Shown here one piece after another: positions 1 through 11,199 of a DNA stretch of 64,000 nucleotides. Source of the DNA: Symbiodinium natans (Eukaryota > Sar > Dinophyceae > Suessiales > Symbiodiniaceae); assembly GCA_905221605.1 (NCBI GenBank), contig CAJNDS010000061.1:164001-228000 (forward strand), read 5' to 3'. Made by a program: the position numbers and the translations under genes. The number at the start of each line of letters is the position of its first letter. Position 1 is the first letter of the stretch. The notes under the pieces were generated by a model, which saw only the letters and a list, made by a program, of their open reading frames with translations, searched no databases and was not told where the DNA came from.

Positions 1-278
1 TTTGCTTCACGCTGGAACTCGGTGCCCGTGCCATGCCCGAGGCTGGTTTTTCACCTCGACTCGCGGGTCGTGGCCTTTTCGTTGATTGAGATCGTGCGTC
101 CTTCGCTGAAAGTTGCTGGCGGGCCAAGTTGCGGAAATCCAGCATGCCGGAGAGTGGTATGACTTTCGCGTGCCGAGCACAGCTTCAAACTTCAAGCCCG
201 CCACAAACCACCGACTAGTCCCCCCGAATCCTCGAATCGCTTGCGTTGCTGAAAACAAACTTCAAGAGGTCTTTCAAG

Positions 279-365
279 GATGACGAGCTCATCGGCTCAC
301 GCCGAGAAGTCCTGCTGCACCAGCCTCGGCTCATGTGGCCCAAGAAGGACTCGGAATCACTCTGA
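279..365 (+). CDS. Possible micro-exon, ubiquitin-like tail segment
   Basis: After a CAAG|G acceptor-like site the frame reads DDELIGSRREVLLHQ and then runs to a TGA near 363. The start resembles two other segments in this window (DDEVIAQKNNALL at 13.1 kb and DDERISDILGEDEALLL at 13.77 kb), which I read as the end of a ubiquitin-like fold. The segment is short and the resemblance is weak, so it may be chance. Confidence 0.22.
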   Translation, partial: DDELIGSRREVLLHQPRLMWPKKDSESL

Positions 366-379
366 GGGAATCTCTTAGA

Positions 380-2510
380 TTAGATTCCAGGAGGGAGCGC
401 TGTGCAAGAAAAGCTGCCTTGAAATGAATGCTTAAGGTTGGGAGCAGACCTACGTGACATGGTGCGCCCTTCCTGTCGAGCTCACTTCAGATGACTCACA
501 ACCGTCATAGCTAATGTTTCTGGCCAGGTGGAGGTTCGGGTAGAACTGAGCGGCGTGCCACAGCTTCCGGATGGCACAGCCCTGCTGGCATGGAGGGATC
601 CATGGAATGGGAAGTTCACCCTCTCGAGTTCTGTAGTTTCTTGTAGTTTCGCGGGCATCAGGTGGTCGTCTTCGTTTCACGCGCGGCCACGTTGAAAGAG
701 GCCCCCGCTTGAGGGACCTGTGTGGGTTGCCCGGGCCGCTTGCTGCTTTACATTGCTTTGCCTTGTTACCATGCGGGGCTCGCTTGTTGGGGCCTCTCTG
801 CCAAGAAGCGGGTCGAGGACATTTGCTAGCAGTCAGATCTTGCCTGGCCGTCAGGTGAAAGAAGCAGCTGCGCGAAAGCTGTTGCTTAAGGAGGTCGGGA
901 AACGAGACGCAGCAAGTCAAAGCAAGTCAATTGTCTTAGAAGGCCGTTTGCCTTGCTCCTTGTAGGCCGGCACGAACGAGCCGACAGCTACCCGAGTCGC
1001 AGAGGTGCGTTGGTCCCGCCTTGTGCCCTTGTGCGCCAGTATGAGCAGTATCATCAACATAAAGAAAGCTGTGCGAAGCTCAACAGTGCTTTAGCTCCGA
1101 AGCGGAAGTGTGCGTTTGCGTCTCTGCCCGGCTCAAAGGGGGGGTGGGTCGTTGATGCCTCATGCCCCCCGTTTAGCTTCTCAAACCAAGCAATGGCCCT
1201 GGCTTTGGCCTCGGAGCAAGCTGAGGGCTTTTTCTCATGGACGATGTTTTCTTCATTCGAATTACAATAATTACAGGGCACCGGCTGCAGTTGGTGACAC
1301 TGAGGCAGTGCGCCAGCCTGGAACAGACAAGTCCCAGCAAGTCGAACCGAACTTTACAAGGCAGGGATGCGGCCGTGCGCATCGTGCCTGTCATGAACAA
1401 CCAATTGATACTCGTTACTTCCCCTCAGTGTTCGGGTCGGCACCAAAACGAAAGTGCCCTTTTCTTTGGGCTTTCCGCCGCGAGAAGAAGTCTGTTGATC
1501 AGATTGCAGCTGCTGCGGCCTTCATGCTGTTGGTTCTTCGCAATCACAAGATGCACTGCAGCAAGCATGTAGTAGCTGATCCGAATGTTAAGACAAGCAA
1601 GAATGGTATATGTCAGCAAAGATGAAATCTTCGTGCATGAGCAGCAACAGAAGCACACACGCTCGGAGATAGAATGTGTTGTTCATAGGCATACCTGAAC
1701 TACGAGTACAGGCATCATTACATGAAATGTGAGATCTGTCGCAAAGTTTTCTACCCGCAGCCTGCTAGCATGTCACAGTACCTGCAGTAGTAGGCAATAC
1801 ACCGATCTCTTTTCCTGCCGCTCCAGTTGCAGTCTTCTGGTTTGGTCCAGAGTCTAGGAGGCATTGGCAGCAGATCATTGGTACCTGTAGGCAGGCAAGC
1901 AGTGTTTTCAGGTAGTGCCCTAAACCCATCTGAAAACATCTGTTAATCACGTGCACGAGTGCCGGCCGCGGCCTGCATGGCCCATTCTTGCTTCGTGCCT
2001 TGCAATACTCGGCTGTACCTAAGCAAGGAAACCTCGAACTCCAGCTGGGCGGTACCATGGTATGCCAGTACGTACCGATCGCACTGCAAGCATTGCTGTT
2101 GCAGGTCTTCCCAGCATCACCGGCAATATAGTTCGTGGATGTTCGTGGCTTTCGCTGTGTTTCGGGAGTCGCCTCTGCAAGGATGCAAGCGGGCTTGCAT
2201 GACGCTCTTTGCACCATGCAGTCGATGCGTTCGCCTTCTGCTGTAAGGGCTGCTCTCAAGCTCTCCAGCCTATTACCCGGTCTACCCTACTCCGCGAGCT
2301 CCGTGCGAGCGCCGCATGAGCTCCACACGCAGAGATTTTGCAGTAGTTTAAAACACATTGCGACACGCCAAAGCGCTTCCCGAATCTGCGGCTGCGGCCA
2401 CTTTCTGTGGGAAATCGGGAGTCAGGATTGTCCCGGGACCGGAGCGCAGGAATGCCCGCAATGCCCACACTATCCCACAACGCGCTCCTCTGCATTACCT
2501 TGACCAGTTC
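380..2510. other. No supported gene
   Basis: About 2.1 kb in which I see only unconvincing open frames with biased composition, no family motif and no repeat array. It may be intron or intergenic DNA upstream of the HEAT-repeat gene. A short segment near 2213-2270 (QSMRSPSAVRAALKLSSL) is weakly HEAT-like but has no clear splice sites. Confidence 0.4.
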
Positions 2511-2524
2511 TGCTTTGCCATAGG

Positions 2525-2695
2525 GAGCGCCTGTCCTACGAGCTTGCCTACAAGACTGATGAGCAGAAGGCCCCAAGCCTTGGCGGTTCACAGCTTTCTC
2601 GGCGACTGTCCAGCATAGGTGGCATTCCAAAGTACGCGTTTCAGGCATTGGCCATTTCCGACCTTGCTGCAAAGGCGCGGGCGTTGTTGCATGTG
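2525..2695 (+). CDS. Helical exon of the HEAT gene region
   Basis: A continuous open frame reads SYELAYKTDEQKAP, then SRRLSSIGG, then KYAFQALAISDLAAKARALL and a DSDALHCRN segment. The second half is helical and HEAT-like. It stays open to a TGA near 2802, and the true exon end is unclear. Confidence 0.35.
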
Positions 2696-5600
2696 ATGAG
2701 GGACTCTGATGCGTTGCATTGTCGGAATGTCATGGCAGGGTCCCGCTGCCGTAGCTTCTCACTTGGTGCGCCCCTCTGTCGAGCTGCAAAGTCTTGGCAT
2801 TGAGAGCAGTCCAAGCTAAGCAGTTCTGCAAGATGTGGAGTGGAGCAGCTCTTGCATTTGTAAAATGTTGGCAGAGGACTACATTGTGTCAGAGCTGCAG
2901 CGGAGCCCGAGCCCGGAAATCAAGCAAGCGGCTGTGCCTCAGAGACGGTGACATCCGAAGGTTGAACCGGTTTTGGAAGGATTTGCCGTTGTCTGCTGGA
3001 AGCCTTGAGGTTTGCAAAGCAGTCATTGCTGTTGGGCCAGCTTCGAGTTCATTCTACAGTGCCCGCGCCTCTAGTTCTCCACAGTCTGAGCGAACGGTCA
3101 GTTTTTTGCTTCGCCTTCTCAGGAGATTGCCAGCTTAATCAATGACCGCAATGCGGAGGCAACAGCCCTTGCAGTCATGACCATGGCTACAAACCCGATT
3201 CAGAAACTTCATGCGACGGCTTTCCCCGTTTCAAAACGCGCCGATGAAGCAACTACCCACTGCCAGAGACACCTCGTCAGGATTCGTGGACATAGAAGCG
3301 ACAAGGTTTTTCAAGGCCAAACTCCTAAGCAAATGTAATTTAATTCATGTATAATCGGCCCTGTTGTGTTGAATGGCAATTCTACTGTTGTTTGTTCTTA
3401 CTACACATCTTTACAAGTGATTCATGAGCAAATCTCTGAGATCAACAAACTTTTCATCCTTCGTTGTTCGCTCACATAGTTTGTTCTGCACAAAGTGAGT
3501 ATTTCGCGGTCGCAGCATTAACTTTAACGCTAGGCGACCTGCCTCGGCCTGGACCTGCACAGCGGCGACGCAACCCGAACCGGAGAATGAGCATTCCCTT
3601 TCCTGTTGTAACACGCAGCCTCATGTACAAATGTGCAAATGTGGGAGTGGTAAACCAAGAAAACAAGCCGGAAGGTCCGCATAGAGTCTGCTCCTGTTGG
3701 CTGGGGGGGGGGGGGGGGGGCACCCATTCCAAGCAATAAGTGCCAGAGGTGAGAGGGCGTTAGGGGAGGGGATTAGAGGTGGGGTGCCTGCTGTATGCCC
3801 CCCAGACACCTACGGCCCGAGGCCTCGGCAAATGATCTAAACGTCCCGATAGCTTGTTCATTGAAGTCAAAATATCACAACTTTCGAAGCTGAAGTGTTT
3901 TTATATTTCTTTGTCTTAAGGAGTTTCCAAGTCATCCTCTGAGTGAAGCCCTTGTTAGCCCTGTACTCCTTCCTTACGACCAACAACCGCAGGTGCAAGG
4001 AGAAAGGTTTGATCGCACGCTGCCAGTTTCCGAAATCCTCCGAATTAGTGTCCAAAAACCGCATGCAAGCTTGCTTCTTTGAACGCCGATGCAGTTTCCC
4101 GACCCAATCATTTTTTCTATTCATGTTGAAACTGATTTACGTTGAGTTCAGAATTAGAGCGCTGCCAACGCTTTTGGTTGCTAGTGTCGGTCTACTTGCC
4201 GAATCCGTTTTGGAATGTTGTATCCTGCTGCCAGTGGCATTCGCAGGTCCGTTATTGGGGCTGCCTGGCGATGGGGACAATGGGAAGCTCCGCATCAGGC
4301 AAAAGTCCTGTTACAGGTTTGGCTTTGCCCATTCTCCTTTCTTGTTGCCAGGAGCCAAACGTCAAATTCGGAGCCTTCTGAAAGACTCCTCTGAAGCAGT
4401 CCGCTTTGGGGCCTGTTCCGCCTTGGGCGGCATGAAGGCCATCGGAACTGTCTCCAGTGTCTTCGTCTGCCTCCCGGCGGTTCACGGGGTTCACGGGGGA
4501 AGGCTGAGGACTGCGTGGAGGACTTGAAAGAGAAGCTCGCGGTTTTCTCCTGAGCTTGCGTTGCCGCGGCCACTGTGACAGCTGCTCCGAACACCAGTGC
4601 CCTGTCAGTGGTCGCTCATGCAAGGATCCCTCCCCTGAAGTGCAGGGGGCTGCCTGCCTGGCGCTAGGGCATCACTGGCCGGTTATGCTGACGAATGCGT
4701 GCAGCCTCTCCGAGCTATGCAGTTGCAGGAGAATGGGCGTGGCCGGAACAAAGTATGCTTCGATGGTTGTGTCGAAGTGTGAGACTCAGCAAGCTGCCGA
4801 AGTTTGTGTTCTGCGCGGATGTGCAGCAGACTGCATCTTCTTTCAGGCTGAGCGAGCCTCGCTCACGCATTGACGCTCTGAAAGCTCTTGCCCTAATGGG
4901 GCCAGAAGGCATCTGCTCCACCCTGTGCTTCTTCCCAGCGGCTTTCTACGCAGACCTGCAACTGCCCTGCAGGTAGCAAGCACTGCGAGAAAGTTGTCGA
5001 ATGCCTTTGCGATGAAGACGCTGAAACTCGAGCTCTCGCTGCCTCAGTGGTGGAGCTGGCTTTTAAAGTTTTAGTCACCTCCATCTGGCACACCGAGCCT
5101 CTTACATTCATGCCAGGTTGGCAAGATGTCGGAATATGTGAAGGACGCAAGGATCATAGCTGGTTCTGATGAACGCGGGTTCAGTTTGCATTCTTGTCTC
5201 GAAGCTCGCAACACTGCACTGAGACTCCCGCGGCCATGAACCGCATACTGGACTTCGCAAGAGACGAGGCGCCGAAGGGCACTCTAAGGCAGCTCCTGTT
5301 GGCTCAGCGGTTTACTCTACAGTCCATCGTGGTGACGGGGTAAGGGTATCTTTGAATCCTCACAGCTTTGCTAGCCCAGCTTCGCAGAGCAGTCGCTGCT
5401 TCGTGTCTGCTGCCGGCATGCCCAGCATCCAGAAGTTCTGGAAATCTGTGACCGCCAGGATGGCCGAAGGCGAATCGCTGCAGTTCTGGCGCTGGGTGTC
5501 TCGACATCTGAATTAGCGCCTGAAGCAAATTTCTATGGCCCATCGGCCGAAAGCTGCTACTCTTTGATGTCGCTGGACTCGAATTGTTGGCCTCGGCCTA

Positions 5601-8600
5601 CACAGACGACAGCGATCCCAGAAAGTAGCTCGGGGATTGACCGTCGAGCGCGGCTCGACCTCGGATAAGCTCAGGCAACGCAACCTTACACAATCCCAAA
5701 CCAGCCTTGTGGTGGAAACCTGCTTGGTGAAGAAGAGGGACTAAACGCGCCTAAACCGACTCAACCCGAAACTCCTGGGTCTTTGAGAAGCCTCTGCAAA
5801 GTCTCTCGAAATCTGAAGCTCCTTGATGTCTCTGCTTTATGTCAATGAGGCTCTGGCCTTCAGGGTTTACCGGAAATTTCCGGGCATTGCGGGTGGCTTC
5901 CAAAGGCTTTCCCGGAGCCTTGAAACGGAGCCTCCGAAGTATCGGAGCACTTGCGCAAGACTTCCAGAGCCCTTGAAACTTTTGTAGGTTTGCGACGGCA
6001 TGAAGGAATCTCGTGAATATTGGGAAGGGTCCGCTATATTCTGCACCGGCTGACTGAAGGGGAAAGTATATGGACCTGAGCCTCAATAACTCCGTGAACA
6101 GCTCCAGCCAACGGAAAGCTCAGCTCGACGAAACGTCTTGAATTGTGGTGTGTTAAGGGTCGTGCCAAGTGCAGGTCAACAGGTTTGGCAGGTTATGTCA
6201 GAGTGCATGAGGCTACATGGGTCGAGATGCAGCCACGCACAAGGGCGTCCTCCAGGCTGCTTTTTCAAAGTCGCTGTTTTGTTCCTCCACGTCACCTCGC
6301 ATGTGAGTAGGACAGCTTGATGGATGAGTTCGAGGAGGACGCAGAAAATGCACTCACCCAAGGCGCCTTCCAGAAAACCTGAGAAACCGAGCAAAAAAGC
6401 CCCCCAAAGCCCCAACCTGAACCAACCGCCCCTGGAGGTGGTTGCAGAGCTCGCCTGCCTCCTTCCTGCAGGAAGGCCAAGTGTGCTGCAGCGGCCCGGG
6501 TCTCAAGGCCACCTGGGAGTTCAGAGGCTGCAACGGTGTAGGCGTAAAACATCGGCACGACCCGACTCCGGGTTGCCAGATTCGTGATGGAGCAGGGTTT
6601 CCGCTGGGGGAGGCGAGGGTTGCCCTGGGCCCAGAAGCAGATCTCAATCGGTTGGGCCTGCGATGGAAGATTCCCAGGGGCATCATGGTATCCCCCACAC
6701 CCTCCTCCCTTAACATCAGTCTGGAAGCAGATCACCCTGTTCCATTCCCACCTCATGCTCATGGAGAAAAATGTGTTCATGAATCATCATCCTGCCCATT
6801 TGTACGGACAATGTCTTGTAAATCGCACGAGTCTCTAATTCGAACAGCTCGGCTTGTCCCCGTAGACATGCTACGTGAAAAATCCAAGTGGAGCTCTCGT
6901 GGCGTGCAAAAACCCTCAGATCAATCCGAAGGTCCTAAGTGCGGTATGCGCTTCCAAGTCCTAGGCTCCATATGAGACGTATAAAGCTTGCATTCAGGCA
7001 GATACAGATCCCCGCCCCCTTACAAGTCGTTTCTTCGATTTTGCAGAATGCTGTCACTTCTGTTGTTGTGGTGGAAGTCCTTGGCTTCAGATGCAGGTTC
7101 CCCCAGACCCCCGGACAACTTAATGGCAACCTACCCCGTCTCTTACCATTCTCTTACCATTCTCAAACTCCCCGGACGCAAAACAGTTTTCCTTTTTGGG
7201 AGGGGGGAATTAAGACATCACAACATCGAACGACTCCTTCGGGACTTGCTGCCAGAATGCATGCCAGATTGATGTAAACATGACCCGAAACATCAGCATC
7301 CGCGAGGTTGGGTGGGTTGGTATTATTACTGGCCAGTGCACAAAGACCCCAATATTAATATTATGAGCCTCATTCGTGCGTTCCTTATAATGCGGGCTTA
7401 TGCTAGTAATATTGCACGGGTCTTTGGGGGAGAGTGCGGTTAACCTTTACTTTTCCTTTCGCACACCATCAAGCTTGACTCCTTGTCTGTTCACCTCACT
7501 ATAATCTTACTTAACCAGGCTCACTCACTCCCTTATGGACCATGCTGCAACCGCAACCAGATTCGGCGATTTGAGAAAGGTGGTGACGTGTAGCTAAGAG
7601 TGTGAATCACTGTAAGTGGATCGTTTGCATTCGGCCAAGTGGCTCTCGTTGTGGTGCAGTATCCGTGCGGGCATCTAGAACTTTCAAGCTGCCAAGGCGG
7701 CACTGGCACGCATCGCCACCCACGACCAGGGGTATGGATGGGAGTCCACGGCTGCGGATGTCGCAAGGCTCAGATTTTGTAGCCTGACGAACCCTGGTCC
7801 ATCCCCTCAGCTCGATCAGGCTCCTGAGCAGCGACGACTGGGAAGTCAAACTTTGTGCTCTCGAATGTTTGAGTGCTCTGGGTCCGGCTCGCTGGTTTTG
7901 TGGGTTGTTGGGAACGTTAGTAACCTTACTGTGAGCCATGAAGACTTCGGCCGTGTGTCAGAAATCGCCAGGCCGCAGAGCACGAGAAAGCACCGACAAG
8001 GCTGGATCGGTCGAGAGAGAAGTGAGATCTTTGGTGAGTATCGGTAAGGTTACATATGGTTGCTATGACACAGCTGCATCTTTCAGGTTGTAGGCCAGCT
8101 GAGCGATGAGAAGTATATCATCCGTGCAAAGGCCGGCTTGCCTGCAAGGACGGCTTGAGGGCTTTTTCGGGGGTCCGAGATGAGACAGGCCGCCACTGCG
8201 CTGGCGAAAATCGGGGAGCTTGAGAGCATCGGCCTCAACAAACTTTCCGACCTCCTGCAGGCCAGTTGCGTCCGGTTCTGAAGCACAAGCAAACAGATTC
8301 CTGCAAGTGATTGGGCAGGACACCTGTCCCGCGGTCAAGTCTGCGGCTGCCCTGGCGTTGGCCGAGACGCAGCCTCGGCTCTAAAGTATCTTCCCGTATC
8401 TACAGCCGTCTTGACTGCCGTAGAATGCAGTCAGTACAGTCAGGCTTGGTGACGATGGTGCAGAGCATTGCAACAAGGTGGGGTCCGGTGGGGTCCGGTG
8501 TGTCCTTGCGCAGGGAGCCTTGCGTTTGGCACCATGCCTTGCTGGCAGGTTTTTGATCTCCTAACGGACATCAGCGCAGATGTCCGAGCTGCTGCTGTGA

Positions 8601-10520
8601 CTGCCCTGTCGAAGATGAGTGACAAAGGTTGGGGCCCCAGGACAGAGCTTGCCGGGTGCAATCTGCGGGATTCTGCGGGGTGTGGATTGGGCGCACCAAC
8701 CGTTCGGTCATCCCAAAGTTGGACACACGCGTGGAAATTTACAGGGACAGTGGGACAACCGCAGTTGACGAGCCCACAATGCCCCTGTCATCAAAGCAAC
8801 ACACGTGCCGCGATTGTACAAACTCCGCTCGCAAACCAATCGCGACAGGAACATCTTCAGGTTTTGGCTTCCTTTCCTCGTGCAACGTTTCCAAGTCTAA
8901 AGGCCGAGTGAAGAGTCCAACCCGCTTCAACATGGTCTGACGTATTGCTGACGTGCAATGTCAAGCTTCGAACCAGACTTGTGAGATCATTTGGGCATTA
9001 TGGGTATCACCTGCTCACACTTGCAACTTGCAACCAGCCGCAGCATCTGACGTAGGACCGTCCAACATCACTATGCTGTGGCCATGCATGGCATGAGTAC
9101 TTGGCCTCCAGCCGCCTGAATCGCAGGGTCGCAAAAAATGGACACAGATTTTGACTCAAGCGACTGCACTGGCAGCTGCACACGCCCCCGAGACATGCGT
9201 GTAGAATCGCATTCAAATTTGACATTGTGTGTTTCGGTCCTCTCCAAGAAGCACGGTTTGAGTGCCAAGGCCGGTATTTCACAACAGTCATCGCCCAGCG
9301 GCTGAAGACAGAAGGAGAAGATCCCAAAGTGCGGGTGGCAGCTCGCGCCTGACGACCGAACAGCCCTTTGTGGATCGGTTGGCCAGGTTGAAGTTGAATG
9401 CGCTAAGGCCATGGAAGCACTTGCCGCTCTTGAGGTGCGAGATGCACTAGCTTAGCTTCAGCAAGCGCCTGCTCAAGCTCGTGAAATACCAGTAATTTCC
9501 TATTGCAGGAGAGAAGCCTGAACTTCTTAGACCTCATCAAGCAGCACCAGCGGGAGCCGGCATAAATATTTAAGCAGTCTTTTTGGCAGCGCTGAGGGTC
9601 ACACAGTGGTTCTGTGAGGGGCTTGGCCGGCTTGGGTCAGTTCGTGCTTGAAGGCTTCAGAGTTCTTCATGTGTTCTGATCTTTCTTCCCTTGCAGGACG
9701 AAGTGCCCAGCGTTCGAGAGGCAGCATCCAAATGCGCAGCCGACTCCATTTGGACTCCCTTTCATCACCATATTATGACTCCCACAACTACTAGAGCAGC
9801 TTATCGGTGTTGCCTCCTACTTCTGAATTCCAAGCGACAGTTGTGGAGGAGGCTTTTCTGTTCCCGGGTAGCTTGTGCGGGTAGATGCACCACCTGTACT
9901 GCGCCCGTAAAGGTGGTTCGAGCTCAGCTTCCTCACACAGGGGATCTAGGGGGAAACGCCAGGTCTCGGCCGCCTCGGGCAAGGAGGCTACGGTGCGATC
10001 CAGGCGTGCCGGTCACCGTCCTTCCTCTGTTCTCAGTGCGCGTCAATGGACCTCAATGGACTCACGAGTGTCTCAGGACAACGGTGATGAGGAGTGAGAC
10101 ACTAGGCGCTTCAAGGTGATGCAGAGTACGTGCTGAGTAGGTATATATTCTTCCATATGACATGAGGTCTAGCTGCAGACATAGCTTAACTTGGTTTCAC
10201 GATCTTGAACCAGGTTGAACGAACCACAGTCGGAAGTACAAGTTGAGCAACCATGTACCGCACCATGCCACCCGTCATTTGAGGTTTGCTCATTTCACTC
10301 TTGCTTCCGAACACTATTCCGTTGCATCGGCGGGTGGGAAAAAGCTGAGACCTGCCATGTGTTGCTCGAAGCATGGGCTCGGGCTGCCATGGCCTCGCAT
10401 CGCCTAGGCTCAGATTGAAGATGGCATGTTGGTGCACGCAGGTGGCGTCTGCTGGGATGTTGGCGGGGACCATCGGGGACTCCATAGCCCTGGACCTGCT
10501 GCAGTGCCACGCTGAGTCGC
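2525..10520 (+). CDS. HEAT-repeat protein gene, many micro-exons (region)
   Basis: Between about 2.5 and 10.5 kb the plus strand carries at least fifteen short open segments with the same amphipathic pattern: a hydrophobic helix, then D-x-(S/A/D)-x-x-V-(R/K), then an Ala-rich helix. Clear examples are LLKDSSEAVRFGACSALG, DPSPEVQGAACLALG, LLSSDDWEVKLCALECL and LLTDISADVRAAAVTAL. This is the consensus of HEAT (PBS-lyase-like) repeats, which stack into a solenoid and act as a binding scaffold. Each repeat sits mostly in its own exon of 45-100 bp, behind an acceptor reading AG|G, with introns of roughly 100-1,900 bp. The partner and cellular role cannot be told. It is uncertain whether the acidic exons after 10.8 kb belong to the same gene. 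Start and stop codons are not identified, and several exons are probably missed. Confidence 0.6.
2877..2929 (+). CDS. HEAT micro-exon
   Basis: The acceptor GCAGAG|G leads into DYIVSELQRSPSPEIKQA, half a HEAT repeat with the SPxxK turn. The likely donor is a GC dinucleotide after AAGCG; a TGA follows if it is not spliced. Confidence 0.45.
3123..3190 (+). CDS. HEAT micro-exon
   Basis: The acceptor TTCTCAG|G leads into EIASLINDRNAEATALAVM, matching the HEAT helix-turn-helix spacing. The end of the exon is uncertain. Confidence 0.5.
3300..4340. other. Intron-like stretch with homopolymer G run
   Basis: I see no coding signal here. The stretch contains the G18 run described separately and is otherwise ordinary non-repetitive sequence between two HEAT exons. 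Confidence 0.4.
3703..3720 (+). repeat. Poly-G tract (18 bp)
   Basis: An uninterrupted run of 18 G on the plus strand. Such runs are G-quadruplex-prone and often mis-sized in assemblies. An equal-length C18 run sits at 59075-59092. Confidence 0.9.
4352..4437 (+). CDS. HEAT micro-exon
   Basis: The acceptor TTGCCAG|G is followed by AKRQIRSLLKDSSEAVRFG and CSALGGMK. This is one complete HEAT repeat with the D-S-S-E-A-V-R signature. The donor is probably GC after ATGAAG. Confidence 0.6.
4625..4671 (+). CDS. HEAT micro-exon
   Basis: The acceptor CATGCAAG|G leads into DPSPEVQGAACLALG, the second half of a HEAT repeat and close in sequence to the exon at 4352. The first helix would have to come from an exon upstream. 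Confidence 0.55.
4847..4908 (+). CDS. HEAT micro-exon
   Basis: The acceptor TTTCAG|G leads into LSEPRSRIDALKALALMG. Ser-Arg replaces the usual acidic turn, but the following helix fits HEAT. A GC dinucleotide follows CCAGAAG as the possible donor. Confidence 0.5.
4973..5058 (+). CDS. HEAT micro-exon
   Basis: The acceptor CCTGCAG|G is followed by KVVECLCDEDAETRALAASV and VELAF, a complete HEAT repeat. The frame stays open to a TGA near 5170, so the donor is not fixed by a stop. Confidence 0.6.
5117..5160 (+). CDS. Possible helical micro-exon
   Basis: The acceptor TGCCAG|G leads into VGKMSEYVKDARIIAGSDE. Its length and position fit the neighbouring exons, but the HEAT pattern is weak. Confidence 0.3.
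5426..5505 (+). CDS. HEAT micro-exon
   Basis: After a CCCAG acceptor the frame reads HPEVLEICDRQDGRRRIA and AVLALGVS. This is a HEAT-like repeat with D-G-R-R-R at the turn. The frame remains open to 5652, so the donor is uncertain. Confidence 0.5.
5660..7680. other. Long stretch without a confident gene
   Basis: It holds one short plausible segment near 6319 (MDEFEEDAENALTQGAF) and a 177-codon open frame at 6442-6975 with no recognisable family. It is probably mainly intron of the HEAT gene. A run of small direct repeats (CTCTTACCATT twice near 7140) is present. Confidence 0.35.
7690..7770 (+). CDS. Possible HEAT micro-exon
   Basis: The frame reads QAAKAALARIATHDQGY. It is Ala-rich and helical, in keeping with the second helix of a HEAT repeat, but the acceptor is ambiguous. 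Confidence 0.35.
7820..7885 (+). CDS. HEAT micro-exon
   Basis: The acceptor GATCAG|G leads into LLSSDDWEVKLCALECLSAL, a textbook HEAT repeat with S-D-D-x-E-V-K at the turn. The frame closes at a TGA near 7933. Confidence 0.6.
8087..8132 (+). CDS. HEAT micro-exon
   Basis: The acceptor TTTCAG|G leads into VVGQLSDEKYIIRAKA, the first helix and turn of a HEAT repeat. The repeat probably continues into the exon near 8180. Confidence 0.5.
8180..8265 (+). CDS. HEAT micro-exon
   Basis: The frame reads RQAATALAKIGELESIGL followed by NKLSDLLQ. It completes the preceding repeat and begins the next one. The acceptor is either GTCCGAG at 8179 or GACAG at 8188, the latter giving AG|G. Confidence 0.55.
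8319..8376 (+). CDS. HEAT micro-exon
   Basis: The acceptor GGGCAG|G leads into DTCPAVKSAAALALAETQP. The helix before it (LQVIGQ) may belong to the same exon if the acceptor is at 8297. Confidence 0.55.
8549..8627 (+). CDS. HEAT micro-exon with GT donor
   Basis: The acceptor CTGGCAG|G is followed by VFDLLTDISADVRAAAVTAL and SKMSDK, a complete HEAT repeat in 79 bp. It is followed directly by GTTGGG as donor. This is the clearest single exon of the gene. Confidence 0.68.
8640..9260. other. Intron-like stretch
   Basis: Open frames on both strands in this stretch have no helical-repeat pattern and no splice context, so I see nothing to annotate between the flanking HEAT exons. Confidence 0.4.
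9270..9347 (+). CDS. HEAT micro-exon
   Basis: The acceptor GCCAAG|G leads into YFTTVIAQRLKTEGEDPKV followed by RVAARA. The E-D-P-K-V-R turn is typical of HEAT. A TGA follows immediately if it is not spliced. Confidence 0.5.
9387..9450 (+). CDS. HEAT micro-exon
   Basis: The acceptor TTGGCCAG|G leads into VEVECAKAMEALAALEVRDA, an Ala/Glu-rich helix that can complete the repeat begun in the exon 40 bp upstream. The gap between the two exons would be an unusually short intron. Confidence 0.48.
9697..9755 (+). CDS. HEAT micro-exon
   Basis: The pyrimidine-rich acceptor CTTCCCTTGCAG|G leads into DEVPSVREAASKCAADS, the turn and second helix of a HEAT repeat. Confidence 0.55.
10442..10520 (+). CDS. 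Possible last HEAT micro-exon
   Basis: The acceptor CACGCAG|G leads into VASAGMLAGTIGDSIALD and LLQCHAESR. It is helical with the right length, and a GTGTAG donor-like site follows GAGTCGC. Confidence 0.45.
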
Positions 10521-10884
10521 GTGTAGTCACATGCCATGCTAAGCAACGGAGAGAGAGAATATTTCCAAAGTGCCACTGCCGCTTCTATCATCTTCTATCA
10601 CTCAGGGATGAACTGCCTTTGAAAGGCCGAGAGAGGCAGGGATCTGCTGCAGCAAAATGGGCAAAGACATGTCCTGGGACGTCCGACATTGAGGATCCAC
10701 TGGCTCAGCACCGCCCTGGCCCAGGAGCTGATCCCAAAGGCTCCGGGCCCAAGGCTCTTTTTGTTGATACTTTCAGCTTTTTTCCAGCTGAGGCCTCGGA
10801 GATCACCATCCTGGAGCAGGCTTGCGAGCACCTGGCATATCCTGGCACATCCTGGCATGCTCCAGCATGCTGCCGTTGTGAAGC

Positions 10885-11088
10885 GTGCTGCAACCGGGGC
10901 AGGAACACCAGGAAGAGGAAGAAGAGGAAGACGCTGCAGACCTTGCGGAAGACTTCGAGGCGACGACAAGCTGCCCTGACCTTCTGGCAGTATCCGTATG
11001 GAGTATCGCCCTGTGCTGGCCGATCCTGCAGGAAGATGCGGAAGAGGTCGTAGACTCTACAGGCCCGACAAGCCAGGAGCGGCAATAG
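10885..11088 (+). CDS. Acidic exon
   Basis: An open frame that carries a Glu run (QEEEEEEDAADLAEDFEA), then a hydrophobic segment (LLAVSVWSIALCWPI) and a second acidic stretch (EDAEEVV). No family is recognised. The neighbouring exon at 11.2 kb has a Glu-rich repeat too, so the two may be one low-complexity acidic tail. Exon ends are unknown. Confidence 0.33.
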   Translation: MLQPGQEHQEEEEEEDAADLAEDFEATTSCPDLLAVSVWSIALCWPILQEDAEEVVDSTGPTSQERQ

Positions 11089-11199
11089 CTCAGCGCCAGC
11101 GCACTTTCAGACCCTAGCCACAAGCCCACATCTGCCCTTTTCATGTCTGTCTGGAGAATGTCTTGAAAACATCCGAACATCTTCCCCAAGTCCTTCAAG

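Noticed and set aside
720..1625. Overlapping open frames of 75-171 codons near the window start
   Set aside because: Mutually overlapping on both strands, no splice context, and no family motif.
6442..6975. 177-codon open frame
   Set aside because: Long but with no pattern I recognise and overlapping frames of similar length. Kept only as unassigned.
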